64,000 nucleotides of DNA from Mactromeris polynyma (taxonomy: Eukaryota > Mollusca > Bivalvia > Venerida > Mactridae), in contig JASFXZ010000001.1 in the NCBI GenBank assembly GCA_032209605.1, positions 13,906,256 to 13,970,255 of the forward strand. The letters are read 5' to 3'. Both the position numbers and the translations under genes were made by a program. Shown here piece after piece: positions 15,301 through 22,815 of the stretch. Every line of letters begins with the position of its first letter. Position 1 is the stretch's first letter. The notes below the pieces were generated by a model that saw nothing but the letters and a program-made list of their open reading frames with translations, was not told the origin of the DNA and made no database searches.

Positions 15301-18300
15301 CGATTTCGGTAATACGCAAACATTTCTGCCAACAAAACGTCTGAAATCGCCTATTCGCGAACTGGTTGATTCACGAAAATATCTACTTATACGTACATAG
15401 GTTTATCCTCGAATCAAATTATGTGCACCTATAATAGGACAACGGTTTATCTTAGACTCAAGGTATGTGTTTCTACTGATACGTGTGCGTTGGTTTATTC
15501 TAAATTCAAGGTATGTGCGCCTATTTCTACATTGGTTTACCTTAGACTTAAGGTATTTGCACCCACTAGTATTGGTTTTAGATCAATGTAAAGTTAGCAT
15601 GGCAACAACGTGACAGGGTTTCAGTAATTGACAGATACATGTACAGTAAAACCTCAATAATAAGACCATTTCTGGGATTCTTGAAAACTGGTCTTCTTAT
15701 TGAAGTGGTCTTAATATTGAGCGTGAAATTAGAGCAAAACAGTGAAAATGGACTCGAAAATTGTATTGTTAATTTTGAGATTGTCTTATTATTTAGGTGG
15801 TGTTTAGTGAGTTTTACTGTATTTCACTACATCAATTGTCAGCTTGTAAGATATAATATCACTACATCAATTGTCAGCTTGTAAGATATAATATCACTAC
15901 ATCAATTGTCAGCTTGTAAGATATAATATCACTACATCAATTGTCAGCTTGTAAGATATAATATCACTACATCAATTGTCAGCTTGTAAGATATAATATC
16001 ACTTTGTCTTTCAAAATATTTAATGTACTGGCTTAGAGCATCTGGCTATAATAACTGTCTATCTGCATGCATAAATAACTGTTTATCAATGTTTTTCGCC
16101 AGATAACCGTTTTTTAAGTAAAAGTAGAATTTTAGAAAATCACCACTATATACACCAATCAATAATTAATTAATGGGGGATTAATAGCAACAAAATAAAA
16201 ATTATATACAAGCGTAATGAAACGGAAACCTCCGAGCGAGAGATAGACGGACGGACGTGTACGGAATGAATATGCTACCAAGGTTATACGCAGTAACAAT
16301 GTTTTATTTATGAATAAGCTTCCAAGAATAGACGCAGTAACAATGTTTTATTCGTTTTCTTTCCGAGTATTATATTTCGATCATATCATGAAACAAACAG
16401 AAACAACAATAATGATGTAATGATAAGTAACAATGAGCAAGGAAATTAAAAAGTTTATTTTCATTGCATCAATAAGGGGGTTCAATGACTTAGACAATCA
16501 AACTTATTAAGTATACTTATACAGTGAATAGTGTCTAACTGTATGGAATACTTCGTTAGTTTCCGTAATTCAATGATTTACTGCAGGGAGTGTCAAGTTG
16601 TTTTTAAAAAGTACGAAACTATTTTAGGTTAAGGTTGTTTACTTGATTTTTTAATTAGTGCGATAAACCGTCAGTTAGATACCACAAATACCCGCCTATG
16701 TGCATGTAAATATACAGCAAACATCTATACTAAAAGCACCTCCGTATAACTTCCACAAGTCTAAAACTGGGAAGGGGCGTAGTGGTCTAAGGGTATAGTA
16801 CATGTTTCCTGATCAGATGGTCTTAAGTTCGAGTCCCGCTTTGTGCAAGGTTTAATCTGGAGATTCACAAACGCTGAATTTGGCTAAAATGCATGGTAGT
16901 TAAGCCCCAGTCCCACTGTCACGACAATAGGCATGAATGCCGGCGAGTAGGGAAGAATGAAAAAGTCGTAGTGGTTCGCCATAAAAGAGGAGAACTGCCC
17001 CGAATCACCAGGACTCTCAACAAGAACACTGTAAGAATTATGAGGAATGTCCACGATTTCTACATTCGTTCCAATTCGCCACCCAAAGTCGTGATGGTGG
17101 GACTTAGGCTTTAGAGAGCGATTCGTATAAACTACGAACACTTGTTTCTCAATCGAGGTAAAGTCAGTACATTTTAATTAAAGTAAGCTTGTGAAAAAGC
17201 TCACAAGTTCATCTCTCGTACATGCAATTACATGCGCATCAGTTGAATATGTTTAAAGGCTCAAACTGCCAAGCATATTACCATACTTTATGTGCCGATG
17301 GTAATTTTACATTCGTGTTTTGATGTCGACTCGTATACAGTAAACCCTCCACAAGATGCTTACGAAAACCTTTCTTCGTTGCGAGTTATTCTGATTATCG
17401 GATTACGGAAGTAAAAGTTTAAAAAATGTGTCATGAAAATACAGTCTTGTTAATGAGATGGTCTTAATTTCGAGGTGATCTTATTTCATATTTATATTTT
17501 AACTCGATTTTCCGACCTCCTCACAAGTAAGACCGACATTCTTCGAGATCAATGGCCGTTTTATAATTGCGGTTTAACTGTACGAGTAAAAGGAATGCAT
17601 TATCCAAACAGGGTTGAACAAGAAATATCTTGAAAAAAAGATGGGGGCACAATTTGAAGATTAAGTTTTGTTGTGCAATATAAAAAATGCCGAGATTGCT
17701 GGTCACTCCAGTTCCAAAATGGATTTCGGTAAATTCAACGAAATTCAGTGGTTTTCGGTTAGGTAATGTACCCTTTATCAAAAAGTTAACTAATCCGTGC
17801 CAAGGATACAAACGTTGTTCGGTTGAAGAGAAATTGCCTTGGTGGTAATGCACCAGTCAATTGTAACCACGCCCCCCCCCCCAGGTCCGGGGAATAGCGG
17901 GGACTTTGACTTTCGGTCCAGCCAATTCAAGGTAAAATCCCCGCCCTGCGGGGACAAACTGCTGGTAAAATCCCCGCCAAATGCCCCCGCACCCCGGGGA
18001 CATCCTAGGTAAGGCCCATTCTCCGCTATTTTCGGCGCGAAAACAAAACCACCGCATTCACTCGGCACTGCGAGGCCACCTGGAAGGTAAAAACACGGCC
18101 CATTTCCCCCGCTATCCCCGGTATACCCCCGGACCTGGGGGCCGTGGTTACAATTGACTGGTGCATAACGTAATAATGGATTGGTTAACACACCACTGAC
18201 ATGCAAAATAGCAAAACCATGTTAGTACAGCTCAGCCGAAAAACATGTTGTGAAAAAGGTTTCTGCTCGTACTTACCTGTCTATAGCTTCTTTTATCGTA

Positions 18301-18887
18301 TATGCATTGGTATCCAGTTCTGTCACGAACTTTCCATTCAAGTCTAGGGGTAAAGAAACCACGGCTTTTCTACGTAAATGTTCAAACTGTATAACGAGAC
18401 AATCTGGCCTCGATCCTGTGCAAAACGTTGAGCCCGGTATGATCCTGTCTAGCTCAATCACCGTTCCAGCCTGTATTGTCAAGGATTTATTGTCTTCAGT
18501 CACCACGTCCAGGTTCTGTCTAAGCTGAGCATACCTAGGAAAGTCTGTCGACAGTTCCTTTACACTTTCATAATTCTTTTTTTGTTGTATAACCTTCAAA
18601 ATACCTTTATAATTCAACGGAATGAGTATTTCTTTAGTTGCCGTCAGTTTTACGTAATCGGGGTCTGTATTTTTAACGGATGTCGGTGAAATGTCCTTTG
18701 CGAAGTTCGCCGCAACTTTGTGTAGCACCAGTTTGGAATCAATGGACATTACATCACCTTGTGAAAAACCCTCTGCGTCTGTCAGAGAATAATACCCTTC
18801 GTTTAAATGAATTACACAAGGTAGTCCGAACTTCCTCTCCACTTCATCCAATCTGTAGGTCTCCACTGTCCAGTTCATGGATTCCAT
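1..18887 (-). CDS. Gene A: GAREM-like CABIT/SAM adaptor, 3' end off window
   Basis: Spliced gene on the minus strand. Exons in coding order: 18887-18277, 14900-14800, 14297-13989, 13191-13123, 11593-11519, 7237-7163, 3100-3053, 1222-1203, 398-1 (continues off window). All junctions are AG/GT. Phase runs 2, then 1 at each linker junction, then 0 before the last exon, with no in-frame stop over about 568 visible codons. Exons 1-3 (residues 1 to about 340) form a CABIT domain. Exon 4 carries an SH3-ligand stretch (PPPLPPKP). Exon 7 has DDYVKMN, a YxxM motif at Tyr421. The last exon carries SYENL and VYDQS and then enters a SAM domain that is cut by the window edge. Known of the family: GAREM proteins couple receptor tyrosine kinases to GRB2/ERK signalling through such motifs. 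The role here is inferred from architecture. THEMIS-type proteins also contain CABIT but lack a C-terminal SAM, so GAREM-like fits better. Confidence 0.85.
399..3052. other. Gene A introns 7-8: no further gene seen
   Basis: Apart from the 20 bp microexon this is AT-rich intron with no coding signal I can support. It has a poly-G run near 2827-2834 and no recognisable mobile element. Confidence 0.5.
1203..1222 (-). CDS. Gene A microexon (20 bp)
   Basis: Twenty bases with acceptor ATTTCAG and donor GTAAGTATT. It converts phase 1 to phase 0 and encodes DLRQEVL across the junction. It is required to join exon 7 (ends phase 1) to the SAM exon (starts phase 0). Genes B and C have 23 and 20 bp exons in the same place, which is the main support for such a short exon. 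Confidence 0.72.
3053..3100 (-). CDS. Gene A exon 7: YxxM-bearing linker exon
   Basis: 48 bp, phase 1-1, acceptor TTTTCAG and donor GTAAGT. It encodes VATDQDDYVKMNSPEQ. DDYVKM is an acidic YxxM motif of the kind bound by PI3K p85 SH2 domains. Gene B has a comparable GDYLKM in a much longer exon (27958-28167). The exon sits less than 100 bp from the edge of the 24-bp satellite array. Confidence 0.8.
3165..6716. repeat. 24-bp satellite array, about 148 units, with higher-order structure
   Basis: Uninterrupted 24-bp tandem array inside the gene A intron between exons 6 and 7. Two main unit types alternate: type A (CGCCTCGTTCTATCGTAGAT then AATA) and type B (CGCTTCCTTCTATCAGAGAT then AATA). Rarer variants include CGCCGCG, TACTACTACTCC and ATCTTAG. 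The rare ATCTTAG block recurs at 3321, 4473 and 5649, spacings of 1152 and 1176 bp (48 and 49 units), which shows higher-order duplication. Because 24 is divisible by 3 and units are stop-free in several frames, long spurious ORFs appear on both strands. Confidence 0.95.
6717..7162. other. Intron sequence, nothing recognised
   Basis: AT-rich sequence between the satellite edge and exon 6 of gene A. No ORF, repeat or RNA feature is supportable. Confidence 0.4.
7163..13191 (-). CDS. Gene A linker exons 4-6 (proline/serine-rich)
   Basis: Three phase 1-1 exons: 13191-13123 (69 bp, AFPPPLPPKPAHAYG, an SH3 ligand), 11593-11519 (75 bp, basic/serine-rich, SKPNISPK) and 7237-7163 (75 bp, LPRTKPRSYSENS, with a possible phosphotyrosine). 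All are symmetric, so any of them could be skipped without a frameshift. The introns between them hold a 33-bp tandem array (exon 4 to 5) and a 4 kb DNA transposon (exon 5 to 6). Confidence 0.8.
7408..11452 (+). mobile_element. 4 kb DNA transposon with C-run terminal inverted repeats
   Basis: Ends are inverted copies: TGCTCCCC...CAGGGGCAATTTTGTA at 7408-7436 and its reverse complement at 11423-11452. Similarity continues inward (left GTACAGTATGATTTT, right GTAGACCATGATTTT when reversed). Subterminal TTACGTTAC-like motifs occur near 7533, 7681, 7873 and, inverted, near 11144 and 11320; they could be transposase binding sites. The element contains the broken reading frame at 8328-10434. No clear target duplication is visible (left flank AATAGACCC, right flank AAACCATTT), so superfamily and exact ends are open. 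It lies in the gene A intron between exons 5 and 6. Confidence 0.75.
8328..10434 (+). pseudogene. Transposon-borne ORF, frameshifted and internally deleted
   Basis: Three frames that belong together: 8328-8774 (basic N-terminus with RRCYQLF), 8744-10045 (zinc-binding pattern CLFC then YHNACRRKY; a block with RHLTGNAEIITMLNRYGH; then WDNFDMNEETTSGSGTTH), and 9994-10434 (VNKLRFDTF, LLQPCRASLEMH, WTSGNIVPQELVDIL, acidic tail EDESDSD). The first break is a frameshift near 8700-8740. The second, near 9970-10040, looks like loss of a large central segment, since from memory homologues in cnidarians and molluscs are far longer. Family name not known to me. Probably the transposase or accessory protein of the surrounding TIR element, now inactive. 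Confidence 0.65.
11640..12360. repeat. 33-bp tandem array containing GGGAAATTTCCC palindromes
   Basis: Near-perfect 33-bp units (about 16 copies, roughly 11830-12350; CTTATAACACAACAACTAGG then GAAATTTCCCTTA), flanked on the left by diverged, older units from about 11640. Each mature unit has the 12-bp palindrome GGGAAATTTCCC. The unit is 11 codons, so it produces open frames on the plus strand that are not genes. It lies in the gene A intron between exons 4 and 5. Confidence 0.93.
12651..12811. repeat. Foldback element, about 55-bp arms
   Basis: The left arm (from GGGTACTTGAAACAAACTA, 12653) is repeated inverted on the right (ending TAGTTTGTTTCAAGTACC). Arms are about 90% identical by eye, separated by a short AT-rich loop. 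It is a MITE-like hairpin or a recent inverted duplication in the gene A intron. Confidence 0.8.
13192..13988. other. Intron, nothing recognised
   Basis: AT-rich gene A intron 3 with no coding, RNA or repeat signal that can be supported. Confidence 0.4.
13989..14297 (-). CDS. Gene A exon 3: end of CABIT domain
   Basis: 309 bp, phase 1-1. It begins DSFRMNRLVTQEVLVGHYK and contains VLPTDNPEIRDIEVNV and DGALYIDF. Gene C has the same landmarks in a 300 bp exon, and gene B has a more divergent 279 bp exon. The open frame runs four codons past the donor (CAG/GTACGA); that tail is intronic. Confidence 0.87.
14514..14690. mobile_element. Degenerate copy of the CAGTAAAACCTC MITE family
   Basis: Shares GAGGCGGTCTGGTTATTGAG, TTAAAATGTACAAGAAAA and a right end GGTTTGACTGTA with the copy at 51059. 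The left terminus is heavily mutated. Assignment rests on by-eye alignment. Confidence 0.5.
14800..14900 (-). CDS. Gene A exon 2: CABIT continuation
   Basis: 101 bp; the acceptor TTCAG and donor GTGATA complete the split Arg codon. It encodes YSLPQYVRFVDDEIK and then VYTQDLDEGISNVKKIS. The matching exon of gene C is also exactly 101 bp and agrees at 24 of 33 residues by eye. The gene B counterpart is 80 bp and lacks the VYTQDL segment. Confidence 0.88.
15644..15819. mobile_element. MITE with CAGTAAAACCTC ends and TA target duplication
   Basis: 176 bp. The left end CAGTAAAACCTCAATAATAAG and right end GAGTTTTACTG are inverted, and TA flanks both sides (15642-15643, 15820-15821). TA duplications and CAGT termini point to a Tc1/mariner-pogo origin. 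Other copies: 17338, 39835, 51059, 55100. Confidence 0.8.
15825..15999. repeat. 35-bp tandem repeat, 5 units
   Basis: Five near-identical units starting CACTACATCAATTGTCAGCT and ending GTAAGATATAATAT, beginning five bases after the right end of the MITE at 15644-15819. Confidence 0.95.
16000..16770. other. Intron, minor internal repeat only
   Basis: No gene seen. A short direct repeat (GCAGTAACAATGTTTTATT) occurs twice, near 16290 and 16332. Confidence 0.4.
16774..16850 (+). mobile_element. tRNA-derived SINE head (tRNA-like)
   Basis: GGGGCGTAGTGGTCTAAGGG resembles a tRNA acceptor plus box A, and AAGTTCGAGTCCCGC resembles box B, about 45 bases apart, as in Pol III promoters. No convincing 3' acceptor strand, so a SINE head is more likely than a functional tRNA. 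Confidence 0.5.
17338..17580. mobile_element. MITE of the CAGTAAA family, diverged
   Basis: Left end CAGTAAACCCTCC, right end GGTTTAACTG, with TA on both sides (17336-17337, 17581-17582). The interior contains GATGGTCTTAATTTCGAGGT, shared in form with the copy at 55100. Confidence 0.65.
17849..18165. mobile_element. GC-rich Harbinger-type MITE with TAA target duplication
   Basis: 317 bp. The first 23 bases (TGCACCAGTCAATTGTAACC then ACG) are a perfect inverted copy of the right end. Homology continues through a C-run to CAGGTCCGGGG. TAA flanks both sides (17846-17848, 18166-18168), the duplication type of PIF/Harbinger elements. Unusually GC-rich interior with CCCCGC repeats. It sits about 110 bp from the donor of gene A exon 1. 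Confidence 0.82.
18277..18887 (-). CDS. Gene A exon 1: start codon and first part of CABIT domain
   Basis: 611 bp, 203 codons plus 2 nt. The ATG at 18887 is the first in frame and gives an N-terminus that aligns with exon 1 of gene B. CABIT-type hallmarks are GLPCVIHL (residues 21-28), GDV (44-46), LIPLNYKG (about 88-95) and FPRYA (116-120). The exon ends EAIDR with the Arg codon split at CAG/GTAAGT. Exon 1 of gene B has the same landmarks in the same order, which supports both models. Confidence 0.88.
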
Positions 18888-19655
18888 GTTGTTTCCTATG
18901 TCCAGTGACGGTTCGGTAATGCGGTGAAGTTCTATTTGCGCGAATTGTTTTTCAATTTTACACTAAAAGTTGCATCATTGCTTCGATGCTTTCATAGTAA
19001 ATGTTTTACATGAAACTCGATATGTATTTCCGAAAACGAAGTGAAGTTGCGTGTCTCGAGTGGTATGATTATAAATGGTACTTTATATATCCATATATTA
19101 GAACATATCAATTCATACAAGTTATATAAACTTAAAATATTTGGTAAGAATACTTCTCGAAATGCAAACCGCTTGTTTAGTGAAATAAACAAGTTGCACC
19201 TAAGAACAAGTATCAGTATATGAAACCAAATATTACTGTACAAGGAAAAAAATAATATTTTCCTTTTGATGAGTCATAAATCATTAGACGTGTAATTATG
19301 TCATAAATAAGCATTTCTATTTAAGAAAAACAAAATGTGCGTCGCTTGTTCATGGAACTTTTATATTGGAGACAAAAACGCATTGTTTTGACATCTAGAT
19401 ATGTGACGCATCGTTTTGAAATACTAAACTATTAGAATTAAAGTCCATACATGGATGCAGGGTAACAAAATAAAATACAATGTATTGATAGATAAAACAT
19501 TGTACATGTATTACTCAGTATACGTGTAACACATAGTAAAAATCATAGTGCGTTTTAGTCGCAACTGTTTACTGAAATATTGTAGTAAGCAATGTCAAAT
19601 CTAACAAACATTAGATCCCAATTCCAATTTAATATGGACAAGTCAAATCTGTAAT
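18888..19655. promoter_or_regulatory. Upstream region of gene A, no motif recognised
   Basis: Sequence between the gene A start codon and the 25-bp satellite; it must contain at least part of the 5' UTR and promoter. No TATA box or other element could be assigned with confidence. Confidence 0.3.
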
Positions 19656-21531
19656 AACACCCATACAACTTGTGTTTTGTAACACCCATACAACTTGTGT
19701 TTTGTAACACCCATACAACTTGTGTTTTGTAACACCCATACAACTTGTGTTTTGTTACACCCATACAACTTGTGTTTTGTAACACCCATACAACTTGTGT
19801 TTTGTAACACCCATACAACTTGTGTTTTGTAACACCCATACAACTTGTGTTTTGTAACACCCATACAACTTGTGTTTTGTAACACCCATACAACTTGTGT
19901 TTTGTAACACCCATACAACTTGTGTTTTGTTACACCCATACAACTTGTGTTTTGTAACACCCATACAACTTGTGTTTTGTAACACCCATACAACTTGTGT
20001 TTTGTAACACCCATACAACTTGTGTTTTGTAACACCCATACAACTTGTGTTTTGTTACACCCATACAACTTGTGTTTTGTAACACCCATACAACTTGTGT
20101 TTTGTTACACCCATACAACTTGTGTTTTGTAACACCCATACAACTTGTGTTTTGTTACACCCATACAACTTGTGTTTTGTAACACCCATACAACTTGTGT
20201 TTTGTAACACCCATACAACTTGTGTTTTGTAACACCCATACAACTTGTGTTTTGTAACACCCATACAACTTGTGTTTTGTTACACCCATACAACTTGTGT
20301 TTTGTAACACCCATACAACTTGTGTTTTGTAACACCCATACAACTTGTGTTTTGTAACACCCATACAACTTGTGTTTTGTAACACCCATACAACTTGTGT
20401 TTTGTTACACCCATACAACTTGTGTTTTGTTACACCCATACAACTTGTGTTTTGTAACACCCATACAACTTGTGTTTTGTTACACCCATACAACTTGTGT
20501 TTTGTAACACCCATACAACTTGTGTTTTGTAACACCCATACAACTTGTGTTTTGTAACACCCATACAACTTGTGTTTTGTAACACCCATACAACTTGTGT
20601 TTTGTTACACCCATACAACTTGTGTTTTGTAACACCCATACAACTTGTGTTTTGTAACACCCATACAACTTGTGTTTTGTAACACCCATACAACTTGTGT
20701 TTTGTAACACCCATACAACTTGTGTTTTGTTACACCCATACAACTTGTGTTTTGTAACACCCATACAACTTGTGTTTTGTTACACCCATACAACTTGTGT
20801 TTTGTAACACCCATACAACTTGTGTTTTGTTACACCCATACAACTTGTGTTTTGTAACACCCATACAACTTGTGTTTTGTAACACCCATACAACTTGTGT
20901 TTTGTAACACCCATACAACTTGTGTTTTGTAACACCCATACAACTTGTGTTTTGTTACACCCATACAACTTGTGTTTTGTAACACCCATACAACTTGTGT
21001 TTTGTAACACCCATACAACTTGTGTTTTGTAACACCCATACAACTTGTGTTTTGTAACACCCATACAACTTGTGTTTTGTTACACCCATACAACTTGTGT
21101 TTTGTTACACCCATACAACTTGTGTTTTGTAACACCCATACAACTTGTGTTTTGTTACACCCATACAACTTGTGTTTTGTAACACCCATACAACTTGTGT
21201 TTTGTAACACCCATACAACTTGTGTTTTGTAACACCCATACAACTTGTGTTTTGTAACACCCATACAACTTGTGTTTTGTTACACCCATACAACTTGTGT
21301 TTTGTTACACCCATACAACTTGTGTTTTGTAACACCCATACAACTTGTGTTTTGTTACACCCATACAACTTGTGTTTTGTAACACCCATACAACTTGTGT
21401 TTTGTAACACCCATACAACTTGTGTTTTGTAACACCCATACAACTTGTGTTTTGTTACACCCATACAACTTGTGTTTTGTTACACCCATACAACTTGTGT
21501 TTTGTAACACCCATACAACTTGTGTTTTGTT
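19656..21531. repeat. 25-bp satellite, about 75 units, higher-order period 675 bp
   Basis: Unit AACACCCATACAACTTGTGT then TTTGT, nearly invariant except for an A/T switch (TAACAC or TTACAC). The switch pattern repeats with a 675 bp period (27 units; for example 20055 and 20730) and again at 200 bp near the right end, so blocks were amplified recently. It lies between gene A (5' end) and gene B (3' end). Since 25 is not divisible by 3, the frame rotates through the array and gives many short fake ORFs. Confidence 0.96.
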
Positions 21532-21800
21532 AGGTTTCCTCGGATTTTACGCCGTTTTTCAACAAGTTTTCAGTCATATATGGCGGCCAGTAGACCTGGC
21601 CAGTTTTACAGGGTATTACTTATCAACCAGTACTATCTTGCTCTTCCACAAGCAACTCTTAACTTCTCCACATGTAGAGGACATGACCGTAGCCAATATC
21701 ACGGAAGAATTTAATCTGCCCGACCTGGGAATACGGTACCCGGATCTGCCAGATCAGATCAGATCAGATCAACTGAGCCAGCCGGGCGTGCTCCATTGCC
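21532..21800 (-). mobile_element. SINE copy (bivalve-type), partial
   Basis: TTTTACGCCGTTTTTCAACA, TTTTCAGTCATATATGGCGG, ATCAACCAGTACTATCTTGC and CTTCTCCACATG match landmarks of the copy at 34880 and partly of that at 29045. A short GATCA microsatellite follows (about 21750-21770). Orientation is inferred from the tRNA-like end seen in the other copies. Confidence 0.55.
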
Positions 21801-21831
21801 TTGTGTCATTTTCGATCATTCCCTTGTGAAA

Positions 21832-22476
21832 TAACGAATATCATGACGTTACAACAGCATTGCACTGATGACTGGCCTTATTATGGACCATTCAATTTTT
21901 ACCGATACAAATGTGTATACAATTTTTTTATAAAAATAAACATTAGGTCGATATATACTATTTTGAATGTATAAAACAGGTTTTCAGGAAAGCGAAAAGG
22001 CTAACTAAAAGCTAAATGTTTTCAGAAAACGTTTAAGATATATTTTTAGTGATTTATGACCACTTACACAATATATTGTATTTATTGCTCTTTGTTATAT
22101 ATATACAATACAACACATTTTCTCATAACTGTTCTTTCACATTCACATCTCTACAGTAACAATGACGTAAACCCACACTTAACATAAAAACGAAAAAGTT
22201 TATACATTCAATTCAGATATTTTACATTTGATCAATAGTTGTCAGTTTATTCAAACAAAAACCACTACTAACATAACTAAGATAAGGGATTCGCAAACCA
22301 AGTATAAGCCCTTAAAAATCAAGTAATAATTCAGTAGAGAAAAGAAAATGAAAAGGTGAGAATGAATTCTCGCATATCACAAACACGCGAAGAACGTCTG
22401 TTTATAACTACACTTCAGAGTCAAAAGTGGAATCCATGTATTTGAATTGAAATGAAATATGGTTGATATATACGCT
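21832..22476. other. Gene B 3' flank and UTR
   Basis: Downstream of the gene B stop on the minus strand. AATAAA (as TTTATT on the plus strand) occurs at 22246-22251 and 22081-22086 and could serve polyadenylation. Nothing else recognised. Confidence 0.35.
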
Positions 22477-22815
22477 TTACGATGGAACCCAGTTATTATC
22501 TCGCATTTGTAGGAATTTAGCGAGTCTTATTCCAGAAAAGTTAAACGATTCTTTGAGCAGTTCCGTCGACAAGTCTTTGAAGAATGCGCCATCTATCGTA
22601 CTGTCTTCTTTACACTGTTCAGCAACGTCCGACAGACCACATTTCATCAGACGTTCAATTAATTCTTCTTGATTCAACTCTAAAAATGGTTTACTGCCAG
22701 ATGATTGTGTTGGCTCTGCGACAACCGGGGGACTGGGGACAGTTTGCTCTTTGTGTACATGGTTTTTATGTAAAACCACATTCTGGTTTTTGTTTTTCGC
22801 TGGTGTATGTTTTTC
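22477..22815 (-). CDS. Gene B last exon: SAM domain
   Basis: 339 bp, phase 0, starting [10 protein letters not shown], stop TAA at 22477-22479. The SAM core includes [15 protein letters not shown], then DGAFFKDLS and [17 protein letters not shown]. The final W-x-P is shared with gene C and, from family knowledge, with GAREM SAM domains. Confidence 0.88.
   Translation of the reverse strand, partial: EKHTPAKNKNQNVVLHKNHVHKEQTVPSPPVVAEPTQSSGSKPFLELNQEELIERLMKCGLSDVAEQCKEDSTIDGAFFKDLSTELLKESFNFSGIRLAKFLQMRDNNWVPS

Noticed and set aside
16774..16850. Functional tRNA gene
   Set aside because: Box A and B are recognisable but the acceptor stem does not close; a SINE head is likelier. Same reasoning for 48181.
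19656..21531. ACACCCATACA resembles the yeast Rap1 binding consensus
   Set aside because: Rap1 UAS/telomere binding of this type is a yeast feature; in an animal satellite this is best taken as coincidence.
19555..21829. Many overlapping ORFs of 69-148 codons
   Set aside because: 25-bp satellite read in rotating frames; identical peptides recur at 675-bp offsets.
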